Origin: Amycolatopsis jiangsuensis
Lineage (GTDB): Bacteria > Actinomycetota > Actinomycetes > Mycobacteriales > Pseudonocardiaceae
Length of the DNA stretch: 64,000 nt
NCBI RefSeq assembly: GCF_014204865.1
Contig: NZ_JACHMG010000001.1
Coordinates: forward strand, 2,480,001-2,544,000
Direction of reading: 5' to 3'
In this document: in pieces, positions 44,490 through 54,085 of the stretch
Position numbering within the stretch: the stretch's first letter is position 1
Layout: the number at the start of each line of letters is the position of its first letter
Program-made: the position numbers and the translations under genes
Notes under the pieces: model-generated
The model's input: only the letters and a program-made list of their open reading frames with translations
The model's database searches: none
Told to the model about the DNA's origin: nothing

Positions 44490-44516
44490 CCTGAGAGCGC
44501 CTGAGAGACCTGAGTG
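44490..44516. promoter_or_regulatory. three tandem CCTGAG repeats, probable response-regulator box
   Basis: CCTGAGAG (44490-44497), CCTGAGAG (44500-44507) and CCTGAGTG (44509-44516) start 10 and 9 bases apart, so all fall on one face of the helix, as OmpR/PhoP-type regulators prefer. They lie 22-48 bases upstream of the regulator GTG. Autoregulation is the likely use. Confidence 0.6.
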
Positions 44517-44528
44517 GACACTCGCCGG

Positions 44529-46019
44529 TCAGGCCCAGCGCAACGCGAACCACAGCCGCATCCGCGTTTCCGGGTCGGCCAGGTCCACGCCGAGCGTCCG
44601 CTGGATCTGGCCGATCCGGTGCCGCACGCTGTTGCGGTGCACGCCGAGTTCGGCGGCCGTGCGGTCCCAGCCGCCGTGGTTCGCGAGCCAGCTGCGCAAG
44701 GTCGGCAGCAGTGCACGGTCGTGTGTCTCGTCGAGCTCCCGCAACGGCGCCAGCAGCCGGGCCGCGAATGCGCTGCCGGTGTCCGGCGGCACCAGCTCAT
44801 CGAAACCGTCGATTCCGGCATCGGCGGTCACGGCCCGGCCGAGCGCGCGGGCACGGGCCAGCAGGAGTTCGGTGGTGGCCGCGGAAGCAGGCAGCTCGCC
44901 CGCGGGCACCGGCGGCCCGGCCACCGCCAGCCAGCCGTGCCCGCGAAGCTCGTCGAGTCCGCCGGGGACGGTGCCCGCGACGGCCAGGAACCGCGGTCCC
45001 GGCAGCACCTGCACGAGCGGGGTGTCGAGGCGGGCGCGGAGCCAGTCCGGACGGCCGGCGAGCGCGTCCGGCCCCTTCCGGTAGGCGACGCCGGCGATCA
45101 GCCGGGCCCGTCCGGTTCCGGTCACCTCGGCCAGCGCGGCGCCGGCGGGCCGACCGAGCAGCAGCGCGGTGGCCGCGGCGCCCAGTCCGGCGGTGTCCGA
45201 TCCGGCGCGCCCGACGAGCCCGAGCAGTGCCGCGCCGGCGTCGAGGATCGAGCGGTCGCCACGACCCAGCCGGCCGGGCCGGCCGAGCACCACCAGGTGC
45301 GCCGCGCTCGCCTGCGGGTACACCGGCTGCGCGGCCACGTGCGTGCCGTCGGACAGCTCGGTGGTCGCGGTACGGATTCCGCTGCCCGTACGCAGGGTGG
45401 CCAGCAGCTCCCGCACCTGCGGTGGCAACGGCTGCGGTGCTTCACAGGCTGCGACGAGTGCGTCCCCGGCTCCGACCATCGCGACCCAGCCGTGCAGCTT
45501 TCCGGCGAGCACGGTCACCAGCTCACCCAGCCCGCCGCCGGCCGCGCGGGTCAGTGCCTCGCGCGCGTCGGCCAGGCGCCGCTCCTCGTGCCTGCCCGCT
45601 TCGGCCAGTGCCACCGCGACCGCGCGGTTGATCGCCAGGAACGGCGTCGCCGACGGCACCACGAGCAGCGGCAGCCCGTACCGGGCACAGGCTTCGCGCA
45701 GGGATCGCGGCAACGTGTCCGAAACGGTCGGGGTGAGGCCGAATCCGAGCGCGGCCACCCCGGCCTCGCGCAGCCGCCGCACGTAGGGGCCCACGTCGGC
45801 AGGCAGGTTCACCCCTGCGGTCAGCAGCAGTTCCGCACCCAGCAGGTACGGCGCGGGATCGGCCAGCTCGCTCACGTGCGCCCACCGCACCGGCCGGTCC
45901 AGCGCACCGGGCGGGACCGTCTCGGGCACGACGTCGAGTGCCAGTTCCGGGTCGTTCGCCACGGCCCGCAACGGCACGGTCACCCCCGCGGGCAGCGGAT
46001 CGGGGTTCCGGGTCATCAC
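44529..46019 (-). CDS. PucR family transcriptional regulator
   Basis: 496 residues. The N-terminal PucR domain (VVPETVPPGALDRPVRWAHV, SELADPAPYLLGAELLLTAG) is the kind found in purine/allantoin and amine catabolic activators. The C-terminal HTH is LRSWLANHGGWDRTAAELGV, HRNSVRHRIGQIQRTLGVDL. It stands divergent to the transporter-ureohydrolase-TPP operon with 99 bases between starts, and is the likely activator. Confidence 0.88.
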   Translation of the reverse strand: MMTRNPDPLPAGVTVPLRAVANDPELALDVVPETVPPGALDRPVRWAHVSELADPAPYLLGAELLLTAGVNLPADVGPYVRRLREAGVAALGFGLTPTVSDTLPRSLREACARYGLPLLVVPSATPFLAINRAVAVALAEAGRHEERRLADAREALTRAAGGGLGELVTVLAGKLHGWVAMVGAGDALVAACEAPQPLPPQVRELLATLRTGSGIRTATTELSDGTHVAAQPVYPQASAAHLVVLGRPGRLGRGDRSILDAGAALLGLVGRAGSDTAGLGAAATALLLGRPAGAALAEVTGTGRARLIAGVAYRKGPDALAGRPDWLRARLDTPLVQVLPGPRFLAVAGTVPGGLDELRGHGWLAVAGPPVPAGELPASAATTELLLARARALGRAVTADAGIDGFDELVPPDTGSAFAARLLAPLRELDETHDRALLPTLRSWLANHGGWDRTAAELGVHRNSVRHRIGQIQRTLGVDLADPETRMRLWFALRWA

Positions 46020-46118
46020 ATCCTGCCTCGCGCTCGTTCCGGGACAGATCGTCCCATGCCACCGACCGGCCGCGGGACTCTACGGTGTCCGGCAGGACCC
46101 GGCACCCGAGGAGGACCC

Positions 46119-47561
46119 GTGGGCGGCGACTACGCGGTGATCGCGCTGTACATCGCAGGCATGCTCGGCGTCGGCTGGATCGGCCTGCGGCTGGCGAGGA
46201 CGAAGTCCGACTACCTGGTCGCCGGACGGCGGCTCGGCTGGTTCATGTACTCCGGCACGATGTCCGCGGTCGTGCTGGGCGGCGCCTCCACGGTGGGCGG
46301 CGTCAAGCTCGGCTACACCTACGGCGTTTCCGGCGCCTGGCTGGTGATCGCCATCGGCGCGGGGATCCTGGTGCTGCACGCGGTGTTCGCGCGCCGGCTG
46401 GTGAAGCTGCGTGTGTACACCGTCGGCGAAATGCTCGACCTGCGCTACGGCGGCCGCGCCAGTGCGGTGTCCGGGGTAGTGATGTGGGGCTACACGCTGA
46501 TGCTCACGGTCACCTCCACGCTCGCGTTCGCCTCGATCTTCAAGGTGCTGTTCGCGATCCCGAACTGGGCCGGCATCGCGATCGGCGGATCGATCGTGGT
46601 GCTGTACTCGGTGCTCGGCGGGATGTGGTCGATCACGCTGACCGACATCGCCCAGTTCGTGGTCAAGACGGTGGGCATCCTGTTCGTGCTGCTCCCGGTG
46701 GCGGTGGTGTCGGCGGGCGGGTTCGGCGGGATGGCGGACAAGCTCGACGCCTCGTACTTCGAGTTCAGCTCGATCGGCGGCGAGACCATCCTGACCTACT
46801 TCCTGATCTACACCTTCGGACTGCTGATCGGGCAGGACATCTGGCAGCGCGTGTTCACCGCGCGCACGCCGCGGATCGCCACCGGCGGCGGCATCATCTC
46901 CGGCGTCTACTGCCTCGTCTACGGTGTCGCCGGTGCACTGATCGGCACCGCCGCGAAGGTGCTCTACCCGGATTTGGGCAGTGCGCAGGACGCGTTCGCC
47001 ACCATCGCCGAACGCCTGCTGCCCACCGGAGTCCGCGGGCTCGTGCTCGCCGCCGCGTTGTCCGCGCTCATGTCGACCTCCAGCGGTGCGCTGATCGCGT
47101 GCGCCACGACGACGACTTCGGACCTCCTGCGCAAGGTGGGCCTGAAGAGCGGCGAAGTGCTGCGTAACCGCGTCACGACGCTCGTGCTCGGCGTCGTGGC
47201 GATCGGGATCGCGATGATGGTGGACGACGTCGTCAACGCGCTCACCATCGCGTACGACATCCTCGTCGGCGGTCTGCTCGTCACCATCCTCGGAGCGTTG
47301 TTCTGGAAGCGCGGTACCAGCCAGGGCGCGTACGCGTCGATGGTGGCGGGGACGGCATCCGTGATCGCCTTCATGATTGTCGACGGGGTCGCTGCCAACA
47401 GTCCGATCTATTGGGGTCTCGGTGTGAGTCTGGTCGTGTACGTCGCGGTGAGTCTCGCGACGCCGCGTACGCCGGACAGCGTCCTCTCCGTGTGGACGCA
47501 ACGGCTGCGTGGCTCGGCCGAGACCGAAGTAAGCTCAACGAAACAGGAGTTGCACAGGTGA
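46119..47561 (+). CDS. sodium:solute symporter family permease
   Basis: 480 residues from GTG 46119, with GAGGAGG upstream (46108-46114). About 13 membrane segments; SSS family marks include [40 protein letters not shown], and [20 protein letters not shown]. Substrates of this branch are organic acids, amino acids or polyamine-like cations. Its operon partners suggest a guanidino compound. The stop overlaps the next GTG start. Confidence 0.87.
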   Translation: MGGDYAVIALYIAGMLGVGWIGLRLARTKSDYLVAGRRLGWFMYSGTMSAVVLGGASTVGGVKLGYTYGVSGAWLVIAIGAGILVLHAVFARRLVKLRVYTVGEMLDLRYGGRASAVSGVVMWGYTLMLTVTSTLAFASIFKVLFAIPNWAGIAIGGSIVVLYSVLGGMWSITLTDIAQFVVKTVGILFVLLPVAVVSAGGFGGMADKLDASYFEFSSIGGETILTYFLIYTFGLLIGQDIWQRVFTARTPRIATGGGIISGVYCLVYGVAGALIGTAAKVLYPDLGSAQDAFATIAERLLPTGVRGLVLAAALSALMSTSSGALIACATTTTSDLLRKVGLKSGEVLRNRVTTLVLGVVAIGIAMMVDDVVNALTIAYDILVGGLLVTILGALFWKRGTSQGAYASMVAGTASVIAFMIVDGVAANSPIYWGLGVSLVVYVAVSLATPRTPDSVLSVWTQRLRGSAETEVSSTKQELHR

Positions 47562-48511
47562 GTGATCTGCCCCCGGTCGGCCCGCTCGACTCGTCGCGCG
47601 TACCGCGATTCGCCGGCTTCGCGACGTTCGCCCGGCTGCCGCGGATCGACGAGGTGCCGCGCGCCGACGTCGCCGTGGTCGGGGTGCCGTTCGACTCCGG
47701 AGTGTCCTATCGCCCCGGAGCGCGGTTCGGCCCGGCCGCGGTGCGGGAAGCGAGCCGGCTGCTGCGGCCGTACCACCCGGAGCTGGACGTGTCGCCGTTC
47801 GCCGAACGACAGGTGGTGGACGCCGGGGACATCGCCGTCAAACCGTTCGCCATCGGCGAGGCGATCGAACAGCTGCAGCAGGAGGCCGAAGCGCTCACCA
47901 CTCACGGAACCCGGCTGGTGACTGTCGGCGGGGACCACACCATCGCGTTGCCGTTGCTGCGCGCGGCGGCGAAGAAGCACGGTCCGGTGGCACTGCTGCA
48001 CTTCGACGCGCACCTCGACACCTGGGACACCTACTTCGGCGAGCCGTACACGCACGGGACGCCGTTCCGCCGAGCGTCGGAGGAAGGCATCCTCGACACC
48101 AGCGCACTGTCGCACGTCGGCACGCGCGGCCCGCTGTACGGCAAGCGTGACCTCGAGGAGGACCGCCGGCTCGGCTTCGGCATCGTCACGTCTGGCGACG
48201 TGCTTCGCCGCGGTATCGACGAGACGGTGGACGCGTTGCGGCAGCGCATTGGCGACCGCCCGCTGTACGTCTCCGTGGACATCGACGTGCTCGACCCCGC
48301 GCACGCCCCTGGTACCGGTACGCCTGAAGCGGGCGGCATGACGAGCCGTGAACTGCTGGAGATCCTTCGCGGACTGCGCGACCTCAACCTCGTCGGTGCG
48401 GACGTGGTCGAGCTGGCCCCGGCGTACGACCACGCGGAGATCACCGCGATCGCCGCGTCCCACGTCGCCTACGACTTGGTGAGCCTGCTGACCCTGGGGA
48501 AGCCCGCATGA
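47558..48511 (+). CDS. agmatinase-family ureohydrolase (guanidinobutyrase-like)
   Basis: 317 residues from GTG 47558 with AGGAG at 47545-47549. The binuclear manganese site is complete: [50 protein letters not shown]. It hydrolyses a guanidino group to urea and an amine. The amine product is not fixed by sequence: agmatine, 4-guanidinobutyrate and related compounds all occur in the family. Coupling to a TPP-dependent decarboxylase-like enzyme favours 4-guanidinobutyrate. Confidence 0.87.
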   Translation: MSDLPPVGPLDSSRVPRFAGFATFARLPRIDEVPRADVAVVGVPFDSGVSYRPGARFGPAAVREASRLLRPYHPELDVSPFAERQVVDAGDIAVKPFAIGEAIEQLQQEAEALTTHGTRLVTVGGDHTIALPLLRAAAKKHGPVALLHFDAHLDTWDTYFGEPYTHGTPFRRASEEGILDTSALSHVGTRGPLYGKRDLEEDRRLGFGIVTSGDVLRRGIDETVDALRQRIGDRPLYVSVDIDVLDPAHAPGTGTPEAGGMTSRELLEILRGLRDLNLVGADVVELAPAYDHAEITAIAASHVAYDLVSLLTLGKPA

Positions 48512-50139
48512 CCCGCATCGGTGGCGACGTGGTCGTCGAAACCCTGCGCGCGCTCGGCGCCGACACTGTGTTCGGACTGCCCGGGCAGCACGCACTGGGG
48601 TTGTTCGAAGCGCTCCGCCGGACGGACAGCCTGCGCGTGATCAGCTCCCGCGTCGAGAACAACCTCGCCTTCGCGGCAGACGGACACGCCCGCGCGCGGC
48701 TGGCCGCGGACCCGCACGGTCCCGTCCCGGTCACGCCGATGATCGTGTCCACCGGACCGGGCGCGCTGCTCACGTTGGCCGCGCTACAGGAGTCGCGGGC
48801 GGCGTCGGTCCCGGTTCTCGGCATCTCCAGCCAGATCCCGGTCGCCGGGCTCGGCGGCGGACGGCACGGCTACCTGCACGAGCTGCCGGACCAGCAGGCG
48901 AGCTTCCGCGACGTGGTCAAGTCCACCCACGTCGTCCGTTCGGTGAGCCAGCTCCCGTCCGCGCTGCGCGAAGCCTGGACGAGCGCGGCGACCGCGCCGT
49001 ACGGCCCGGCGTGGGTGGAGATCCCGCAGGACGTGCTGCTCGCACCGGCGCAGCTGCCGCCGCTGACCGACGTGTCCGCGGCTCCGGCTCCGCCGCAACC
49101 GTTGCCGGAGCTGGTCGCCGAGGCGGCGAAACTGTTGGCCGGCGCGGAGAATCCGGTCATCCTCGCCGGTGGTGGCGCGCTGCGGGCCGGCGCGCACGAC
49201 GCCCTGCGCGGGCTCGCGGAAACCCTGCGCGCGCCGGTCGTGTCCACCTTCGGCGGCAAGGGCGTTTTCCCTTGGGAGCACGAACTTTCCGCCCAGTCCT
49301 GGATGGAGGACTGGCACACGACGCAGTTACTGGCCGACGCGGACGTCCTGCTGGTCCTCGGCTCCGGGCTGGGCGAGCTGTCGAGCAACTACCGGGAGTT
49401 CGCCCCGCGCGGGCGGATCGTGCAGGTCGAAGCCGACCTGGGAAAGCTCGAGTCGAACTACCCGGCGCTCGGGATCCACGCCGACGTCCGGCGGTTCCTC
49501 GAGGCACTGCGCGTGCCCGCGCGCACCGCGGACGGCCGGGCCGAGAACGCGGTGCGGCAGCTGCTCTCCCGCGTCGAGTCCAGATTGGACAGCCAGGACC
49601 TCGCGGCCGAACGGAAGCTCATCGAGGACGTCCGCGCCGCCCTCCCGACGGGCACGCAGACGTTCTGGGACATGACCATCGCGGCCTACTGGGCATGGTC
49701 GGCATGGAATCCCGACGGCGCGCCGATGCACACCGCACAGGGCGCGGGCGGGCTCGGCTACGGCCTGCCCGGTGCACTCGGCGCGGCAGCCGCCGGGGTG
49801 CGCGCGGTGGCCGTCTCCGGCGACGGTGGGGCGATGTACGGGCTGGCCGAGCTGGCCACCACCGTCCAGCACGACCTGGACGTGACGTGGCTGCTGATCG
49901 ACGACGGCGGCTACGGCATCCTCCGCGAGTACCTGACCGGCGCGTTCGGCCGGACCACCGGCACCGAACTGGCCCGGCCGGACTTCGTGGCACTCGCGGA
50001 GTCGTTCGGGATACCGGCCCGGCGCTCGTCCCTGCCCACGGTGCGGGCGGACCTGGCCGAGGCGGTGCGCACACCCGGACCTTCCGTGGTCGTCCTGCCC
50101 GCGGTCCTGAAGATGTTCGCCGCCACCCACCTGGCCTGA
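48508..50139 (+). CDS. thiamine diphosphate-dependent enzyme (2-oxo-acid decarboxylase/AHAS-like)
   Basis: 543 residues, three-domain TPP enzyme: N-terminal PYR domain with the activating Glu in [20 protein letters not shown], a central domain ([20 protein letters not shown]), and the PP domain with [20 protein letters not shown] and [14 protein letters not shown]. The usual Asn pair after GDG is DD here. It is too divergent for biosynthetic acetolactate synthase and has no small subunit nearby. In this operon a 2-ketoarginine decarboxylase (AruI-like) role fits. ATGA overlap with the ureohydrolase. Confidence 0.8.
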   Translation: MTRIGGDVVVETLRALGADTVFGLPGQHALGLFEALRRTDSLRVISSRVENNLAFAADGHARARLAADPHGPVPVTPMIVSTGPGALLTLAALQESRAASVPVLGISSQIPVAGLGGGRHGYLHELPDQQASFRDVVKSTHVVRSVSQLPSALREAWTSAATAPYGPAWVEIPQDVLLAPAQLPPLTDVSAAPAPPQPLPELVAEAAKLLAGAENPVILAGGGALRAGAHDALRGLAETLRAPVVSTFGGKGVFPWEHELSAQSWMEDWHTTQLLADADVLLVLGSGLGELSSNYREFAPRGRIVQVEADLGKLESNYPALGIHADVRRFLEALRVPARTADGRAENAVRQLLSRVESRLDSQDLAAERKLIEDVRAALPTGTQTFWDMTIAAYWAWSAWNPDGAPMHTAQGAGGLGYGLPGALGAAAAGVRAVAVSGDGGAMYGLAELATTVQHDLDVTWLLIDDGGYGILREYLTGAFGRTTGTELARPDFVALAESFGIPARRSSLPTVRADLAEAVRTPGPSVVVLPAVLKMFAATHLA

Positions 50140-50152
50140 GGCTGCGCCGGAA

Positions 50153-50965
50153 TCAGCGACCGGCTTCGAGCAGGACGCCGAGCAGTTCCCCGGGTGACTC
50201 CAGCTGCGGCAGGTGGCCGGTGCGCGGCAGCAGGGTGAACGTGGACGTGGGGATCGCGGCGGCGTAGGCCTTGCCGTATCCGGGACCGACGATGCCGTCG
50301 CTCTCGCCCCAGACCACGTGGACCGGCAGGTCGATTCCGCCGAGCCGGCCGGCCAGCGTCGGATCGGTCATCGCCGGGCCCGCGTAGCCGATCAAGGCCT
50401 GTACGTCGGGGCTCGGGCCGGTGCCGCCGGCGGCCGGCGGGGCGGGCGCCTTGGCCGGATCGTGCCAGGAATGCGCCTGGATCTCGGCCGGCGAGAGGCC
50501 CCGGACGTCGGTCATCGGATGGCCCTCGACGGCGATGCCGATCCCGTCGACGATCACCACCTCGCTGACCCGGGGACTGTGCCGCAGGGCGATCTCGGCG
50601 GCCAGCCAGCCGCCGAAGGAGTTGCCGAGCACGGTGACGTCCGTGAGATCGAGCTGGTCCAGCAGCTCGACGTAGGCCTTGGCGAGTTCGGGCACCCCGG
50701 TCAGACCGGCGGCCTTCGGCGTGCCGCCGAAGCCGGGGTGCGTCGGCAGCAGCACCCGGGAGCGGGTGCGCTCGGCGAGAAGCCCGGCGAAACCGGACAT
50801 CGTCGCCACGCCGCCACCACCGTGCAGCAGCAGGAACGACCGGGTGCGGTCGTGGTCCTCAAAGCGCATCTCGACCCGCATCTCGACCGGGCCGACGGTC
50901 GCGGACCGGAGGGTGTGCGTTTCGCTGCGGGCGGGCCGGTGGCCGCCCGGTTCGGGAGTGCTCAT
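50153..50965 (-). CDS. alpha/beta-hydrolase
   Basis: 270 residues, complete fold: RSFLLLHGGGGVATMSGFAG (oxyanion HGGG), VTVLGNSFGGWLAAEIALRH (nucleophile in GNSFGG), VHVVWGESDGIVGPGYGKAY (Asp), TLLPRTGHLPQLESPGE (His). A general esterase/peroxidase-type hydrolase with an unknown substrate. The divergent MarR gene and the repeats between them suggest induction by a small molecule. Confidence 0.87.
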   Translation of the reverse strand: MSTPEPGGHRPARSETHTLRSATVGPVEMRVEMRFEDHDRTRSFLLLHGGGGVATMSGFAGLLAERTRSRVLLPTHPGFGGTPKAAGLTGVPELAKAYVELLDQLDLTDVTVLGNSFGGWLAAEIALRHSPRVSEVVIVDGIGIAVEGHPMTDVRGLSPAEIQAHSWHDPAKAPAPPAAGGTGPSPDVQALIGYAGPAMTDPTLAGRLGGIDLPVHVVWGESDGIVGPGYGKAYAAAIPTSTFTLLPRTGHLPQLESPGELLGVLLEAGR

Positions 50966-50988
50966 GGGTGCTCCATCCGTCTGGTTAC

Positions 50989-51025
50989 CTAAGCAACCTT
51001 ATACAAGGAACCTTATCTAAGCAAC
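50989..51025. promoter_or_regulatory. repeated CTAAGCAAC / AACCTTAT, MarR operator candidate
   Basis: CTAAGCAAC occurs at 50989-50997 and 51017-51025, and AACCTTAT at 50995-51002 and 51009-51016. Together they form an ordered array with local twofold character (CCTTATACAAGG at 50997-51008). It fills the gap between the hydrolase and the marR gene, the typical place for a MarR repressor controlling both. Confidence 0.65.
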
Positions 51026-51053
51026 ATGGCTGTGTACCGTTAGACTTCCGCGC

Positions 51054-51497
51054 ATGAGCCATCGACCAGCGGACGTCGGCCTTGCCGTCAAGCGGTTGCA
51101 GCACCGCCATCACCGCGCGGCGAACCGGGCACTGGCGCCACTGGGGCTCTCCCTGGTGCAGTGGGACACGCTGCGCCACCTCGCGCTGAACCCGGACGCC
51201 TCACTGCACGACCTGGCGGTGCTGACCTTCCAGACCGACCAGTCCTTCGGCTCGCTGGCCACGAGGATGGCCGCCAACGGGCTGATCGAGCGCGTGCCGG
51301 GGCCGGGCCGGGCGGTGAAGCACCGGCTCACCGAGAAGGGCGCCCGCCTGCGCGCCGAGGGCCAGGCCGCCGTGGACGCCGTGCTGCAGACGTCCCTGCG
51401 GCACCTGAGCATCGCCCAGCTCGACCAGCTCGGCGACCTGCTGGACCTCGCACTGGGACCCGACCCCGCTGCCACTTCGGACCACCGCGGTCCGTGA
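51054..51497 (+). CDS. MarR family transcriptional regulator
   Basis: 147 residues. Winged helix: LSLVQWDTLRHLALNPDASL, HDLAVLTFQTDQSFGSLATR, MAANGLIERVPGPGRAVKHR, LTEKGARLRAEGQAAVDAVL. Divergent from the alpha/beta-hydrolase, with a repeat array between. Its stop lies in a terminator-like hairpin at 51495-51509 that also belongs to the inverted repeat bounding the island. Confidence 0.9.
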   Translation: MSHRPADVGLAVKRLQHRHHRAANRALAPLGLSLVQWDTLRHLALNPDASLHDLAVLTFQTDQSFGSLATRMAANGLIERVPGPGRAVKHRLTEKGARLRAEGQAAVDAVLQTSLRHLSIAQLDQLGDLLDLALGPDPAATSDHRGP

Positions 51498-51554
51498 AGG
51501 CCTCCTTCAGGGAACTGGAATCCTTGAAGGCGACTACCTGATTGTTTACCTACT
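51490..51554. repeat. left inverted repeat bounding the accessory island
   Basis: GTCCGTGAAGGCCTCCTT (51490-51507), GGCGAC (51529-51534) and TTGTTTACCTACT (51542-51554) recur in the same order on the opposite strand at 56473-56430. The left copy has an extra 21 bases between the first two blocks. The first block is itself a hairpin (TGAAGG/CCTTCA), probably the marR terminator. Confidence 0.75.
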
Positions 51555-51557
51555 TGT

Positions 51558-51615
51558 GATGTGGGCATTGGTCCGGGCGGTTGAATAGCACGTTGCCCGG
51601 ACCAATGCCCACATC
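51558..51615. repeat. 21-bp perfect inverted repeat with 16-base loop
   Basis: Arm GATGTGGGCATTGGTCCGGGC (51558-51578) and its exact complement at 51595-51615; the loop is AT-richer (GGTTGAATAGCACGTT). It is stronger and longer than a typical terminator and sits just inside the island boundary, 3 bases from the TTGTTTACCTACT block. Nothing similar is at the right boundary. Confidence 0.85.
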
Positions 51616-51652
51616 ATCCGACCTCGCGGTTAATCGTCGCTGGTTGCGACTG

Positions 51653-51793
51653 TCAGTCGTGCGGTCCACGCACTGCAGTGTCCAGGGTTGCGGCGATGTA
51701 GTCGGCGCTGCCCGGGCCACAGGAGATAATGTCCTGGCCGTCGCCGCCGTTCTGGAGCATCGTCAGGACTCGGCCGTGGCCGACTGTGTCCAC
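51653..51793 (-). pseudogene. remnant of a glycine/aspartate-rich C-terminus
   Basis: In the frame ending at 51653, GTG 51793 gives 46 residues including GRVLTMLQNGGDGQDIISCG and PGSADYIAATLD. The GGDGQDxI stretch resembles a calcium-binding RTX-like turn, as seen at the end of longer secreted proteins. A stop lies directly upstream, so the rest is missing or was never there. The remainder of 51498-51905 shows no other coding sequence. Confidence 0.35.
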
Positions 51794-51905
51794 CGGCGGT
51801 CAGTGGGTAGCTTGACAAGCGTTTCCCGTTCGCGCGGTTGGCTACGTAGAACTGGTGCATGACGCTGCGAAGTGCAGCCATTAAGGCACGCACTTCGACA
51901 AGGCA

Positions 51906-52424
51906 TTAAGACTTGGACTCGGGCGTTCCGTCGGGCCATGCACATGGGGAGTCAACTCCGATGTTTAATCGACCTTCCGGCGTGGCTTGCATGCCCATCA
52001 AGTAGTCATCTCGTCTGGCGTTCATGAAAAGATCTTTAGGTCGGTCGTCTACTTCCAGCTTCCACCCGTTGTCAGTCCACCATCGGGCAAGTGCATCGAA
52101 GTAGGCGTTATTGCGCGTGCGATCGATGCTATCTACCCAGAAGCTGACACTCGCGTGAACCTGGCCAGTTGGCCGGTCGCTGACATCAGTGCAGGGAAGC
52201 TGTGGGACAAAGTCATCCGCCAGCTTGTATCCGGCAGGGAAGACTGCCGCAACGGCAGCATGCACCTCATTTAATGCGGCCGTTCGGGCTTGATCAAAAG
52301 AGAGTGAAGATTCCATCGTTTCCCCGCCTCCACAGGAAGTCAAGGTAAATAGCGACAAGACAAGAAGCGCCAAAACGCACTTCAGGCTCGACAGGTAGGC
52401 CTTTACTCGACCAGAATTTGTCAT
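51906..52424 (-). CDS. hypothetical lipoprotein, possible immunity protein
   Basis: 172 residues from ATG 52424. Signal peptide and lipobox LFTLTSC with the lipid-accepting C31; the mature part has an open helix (FDQARTAALNEVHAAVAAVF), VSFWVDSIDRTRNNAYFDAL, ARWWTDNGWKLEVDDRPKDL. No family recognised. Its start overlaps the stop of the lipase-like gene (ATGA), so it is made together with it. A membrane-held lipoprotein is the usual form of immunity to secreted lipase toxins, hence the proposal; not shown by sequence alone. Confidence 0.75.
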   Translation of the reverse strand: MTNSGRVKAYLSSLKCVLALLVLSLFTLTSCGGGETMESSLSFDQARTAALNEVHAAVAAVFPAGYKLADDFVPQLPCTDVSDRPTGQVHASVSFWVDSIDRTRNNAYFDALARWWTDNGWKLEVDDRPKDLFMNARRDDYLMGMQATPEGRLNIGVDSPCAWPDGTPESKS

Positions 52425-54085
52425 GGCTGCCGTCCGGCAATAATGCTGCCCATCGATTTCAGCGATTCCGAACGCGGAAGCCAGTAGTCACTATGAGAGG
52501 TGAGGGGGTTACCGGCGTCGGACTGGAACTGCTGCCCGCCAAACCATGCAGTGGTGGGGTCGGGGCCAAGGGGATCAACGTGATCTAGGCCGATATCTGG
52601 GCCGTCAAAATTGCTGATTATAGGAACGGGATCGGTGGGCGACTTAGTGGAGTAGATGTGCTGGCCAACCTGGTCTTGTGGCGTGCCATCGAGGTGCAAT
52701 TGGTTGGCGTGGTCTACGCCGACGCCGGGGCTGGCGACCATGACGACATTGTTGGCGGGTAGGCCGAGGTCACGCGCGGTCTGTCCGACGACGGTAGTGC
52801 CATAGCTGTGACCGATGACCGTGCTGTTCATTGCCCCGTGGTGTGCAGCCCCGAGGCCGTCTTGAAAATTGCGGAGCGAGGGTTCTGCCTTGTCTGCATA
52901 ACTTGTGCTGATGGCGTCTGGAATGATACTCTGTGGCGCCTCATATCCTACCCAAGTGATCACTGAAGTCGAGGGCGAACCCATTTTTCCCGCCATCGCC
53001 ATCATCGAATCCGATCGACCGATATCGGTGGCCATGCCGTCGTTAAGTCCGGCGGTGGTGCCAGGAACGTAGGTGGCGACGTTGGCGGCAGTGTCGGGGT
53101 TGCCGATGGCGACGATGGCTTGCCCGGAGTTCGCGGGGTTGATACCGAGCAGGTACGCGGGCGGCTGGCCGGGCAGTGCTTGGTCCAGCCGGGTTTTGAC
53201 CTGATCCATTCCGGCAATCTTGCCGTTCAGCGTATCCAGTTGTTCTTCCAGAGCTTGATATTCTTCCTGCTGCTGCGGGTCGCTACGTTTCATCCCGTCC
53301 AGCCGATGCCGGATATCATCTCGCTGATGTTGCAAGTCTTGATAGTCCCGGCCGAACACGATTCGGTTCGCGCGGTCGCGGTCGGTGGCGGGTAGTCCGT
53401 CCATGGCACCGATCGAGCCTGGCCGGTCACGGATGAGGATGTTCCGTCCCGCGTCGGAGAGCGTGGCCCACCACGCAGCTTTTTGTGCCGGGGTCGCGTT
53501 CGGTGGTGGCTCCGGGAGGGTCAGACCGGGGTCATTCATCCCATCCGCTGCGGCGGCGGTGACGGTGGATTCGTCACCCGTGCCGAATTGGCCCGCTGCC
53601 GCCCGGTCCAGCACGGAGGCTAGGTCGGTGTCGATGTCGGTGGCGGTGCGCAGGATCTGCGCGACCTCGTCCACGAGTTGAGTACGTGTCCGTGCCCGGT
53701 CTTCCGGGTGCAGGTCGGGCGGCACCTGTTTGCCTGCGAAGGTATCGACAACACCACCGCTGTCGGTGATCTGGAACCCGTATTTGCGAGCTACTTCTTC
53801 GGCATTGGTCAGGGCGTGCTGAACACCGGTGATCGCGTCGGAGGCTTGCCCAATGGTCTTGCCCAGAACCGCAGCCCCGGCCGCGATGGTGTCCAGCCCG
53901 TGCATCAGCGATCGGTGCTGCGCGGCCGCGTCGTCGGCAGCCGGTCCGCTCCACCCTTCGACCGGCAGGGTTTTGCCATAGTCGTCACCCTCATGGACCA
54001 GGATCTGTGTCCGGGCTTGCAGGACGGAGCAGATCTCGCTCAGCTCGCCGGGATTCCAGGCCCGGAGATCGGCCAGCGACACCAT
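52421..54085 (-). CDS. DUF1023 alpha/beta-hydrolase with WXG-like N-terminus (T7SS-type lipase)
   Basis: 554 residues from ATG 54085. N-terminal about 130 residues form a helical WXG100-like module (LPVEGWSGPAADDAAAQHRS, LMHGLDTIAAGAAVLGKTIG). A central coiled-coil part follows (DYQDLQHQRDDIRHRLDGMK, EEYQALEEQLDTLNGKIAGM). The C-terminal DUF1023 hydrolase has nucleophile S427 in VIGHSYGTTVVG, with ASPGVGVDHANQL and TSHSDYW towards the end. No signal peptide, as expected for a type VII substrate. Overlaps both neighbours by a stop-start pair. GC is visibly lower than in the core genes. Confidence 0.83.
   Translation of the reverse strand: MVSLADLRAWNPGELSEICSVLQARTQILVHEGDDYGKTLPVEGWSGPAADDAAAQHRSLMHGLDTIAAGAAVLGKTIGQASDAITGVQHALTNAEEVARKYGFQITDSGGVVDTFAGKQVPPDLHPEDRARTRTQLVDEVAQILRTATDIDTDLASVLDRAAAGQFGTGDESTVTAAAADGMNDPGLTLPEPPPNATPAQKAAWWATLSDAGRNILIRDRPGSIGAMDGLPATDRDRANRIVFGRDYQDLQHQRDDIRHRLDGMKRSDPQQQEEYQALEEQLDTLNGKIAGMDQVKTRLDQALPGQPPAYLLGINPANSGQAIVAIGNPDTAANVATYVPGTTAGLNDGMATDIGRSDSMMAMAGKMGSPSTSVITWVGYEAPQSIIPDAISTSYADKAEPSLRNFQDGLGAAHHGAMNSTVIGHSYGTTVVGQTARDLGLPANNVVMVASPGVGVDHANQLHLDGTPQDQVGQHIYSTKSPTDPVPIISNFDGPDIGLDHVDPLGPDPTTAWFGGQQFQSDAGNPLTSHSDYWLPRSESLKSMGSIIAGRQP

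Noticed and set aside
47558..50139. Clavulanic-acid-type biosynthetic pair (carboxyethylarginine synthase and proclavaminate amidinohydrolase)
   Set aside because: A TPP enzyme next to an agmatinase-family enzyme is reminiscent, but there is no beta-lactam synthetase or clavaminate synthase, and a transporter with a PucR regulator fits catabolism.
51581..51945. Several small open frames on both strands inside the island's left edge
   Set aside because: None has a good ribosome site or family resemblance; they lie across the hairpin and the RTX-like remnant.
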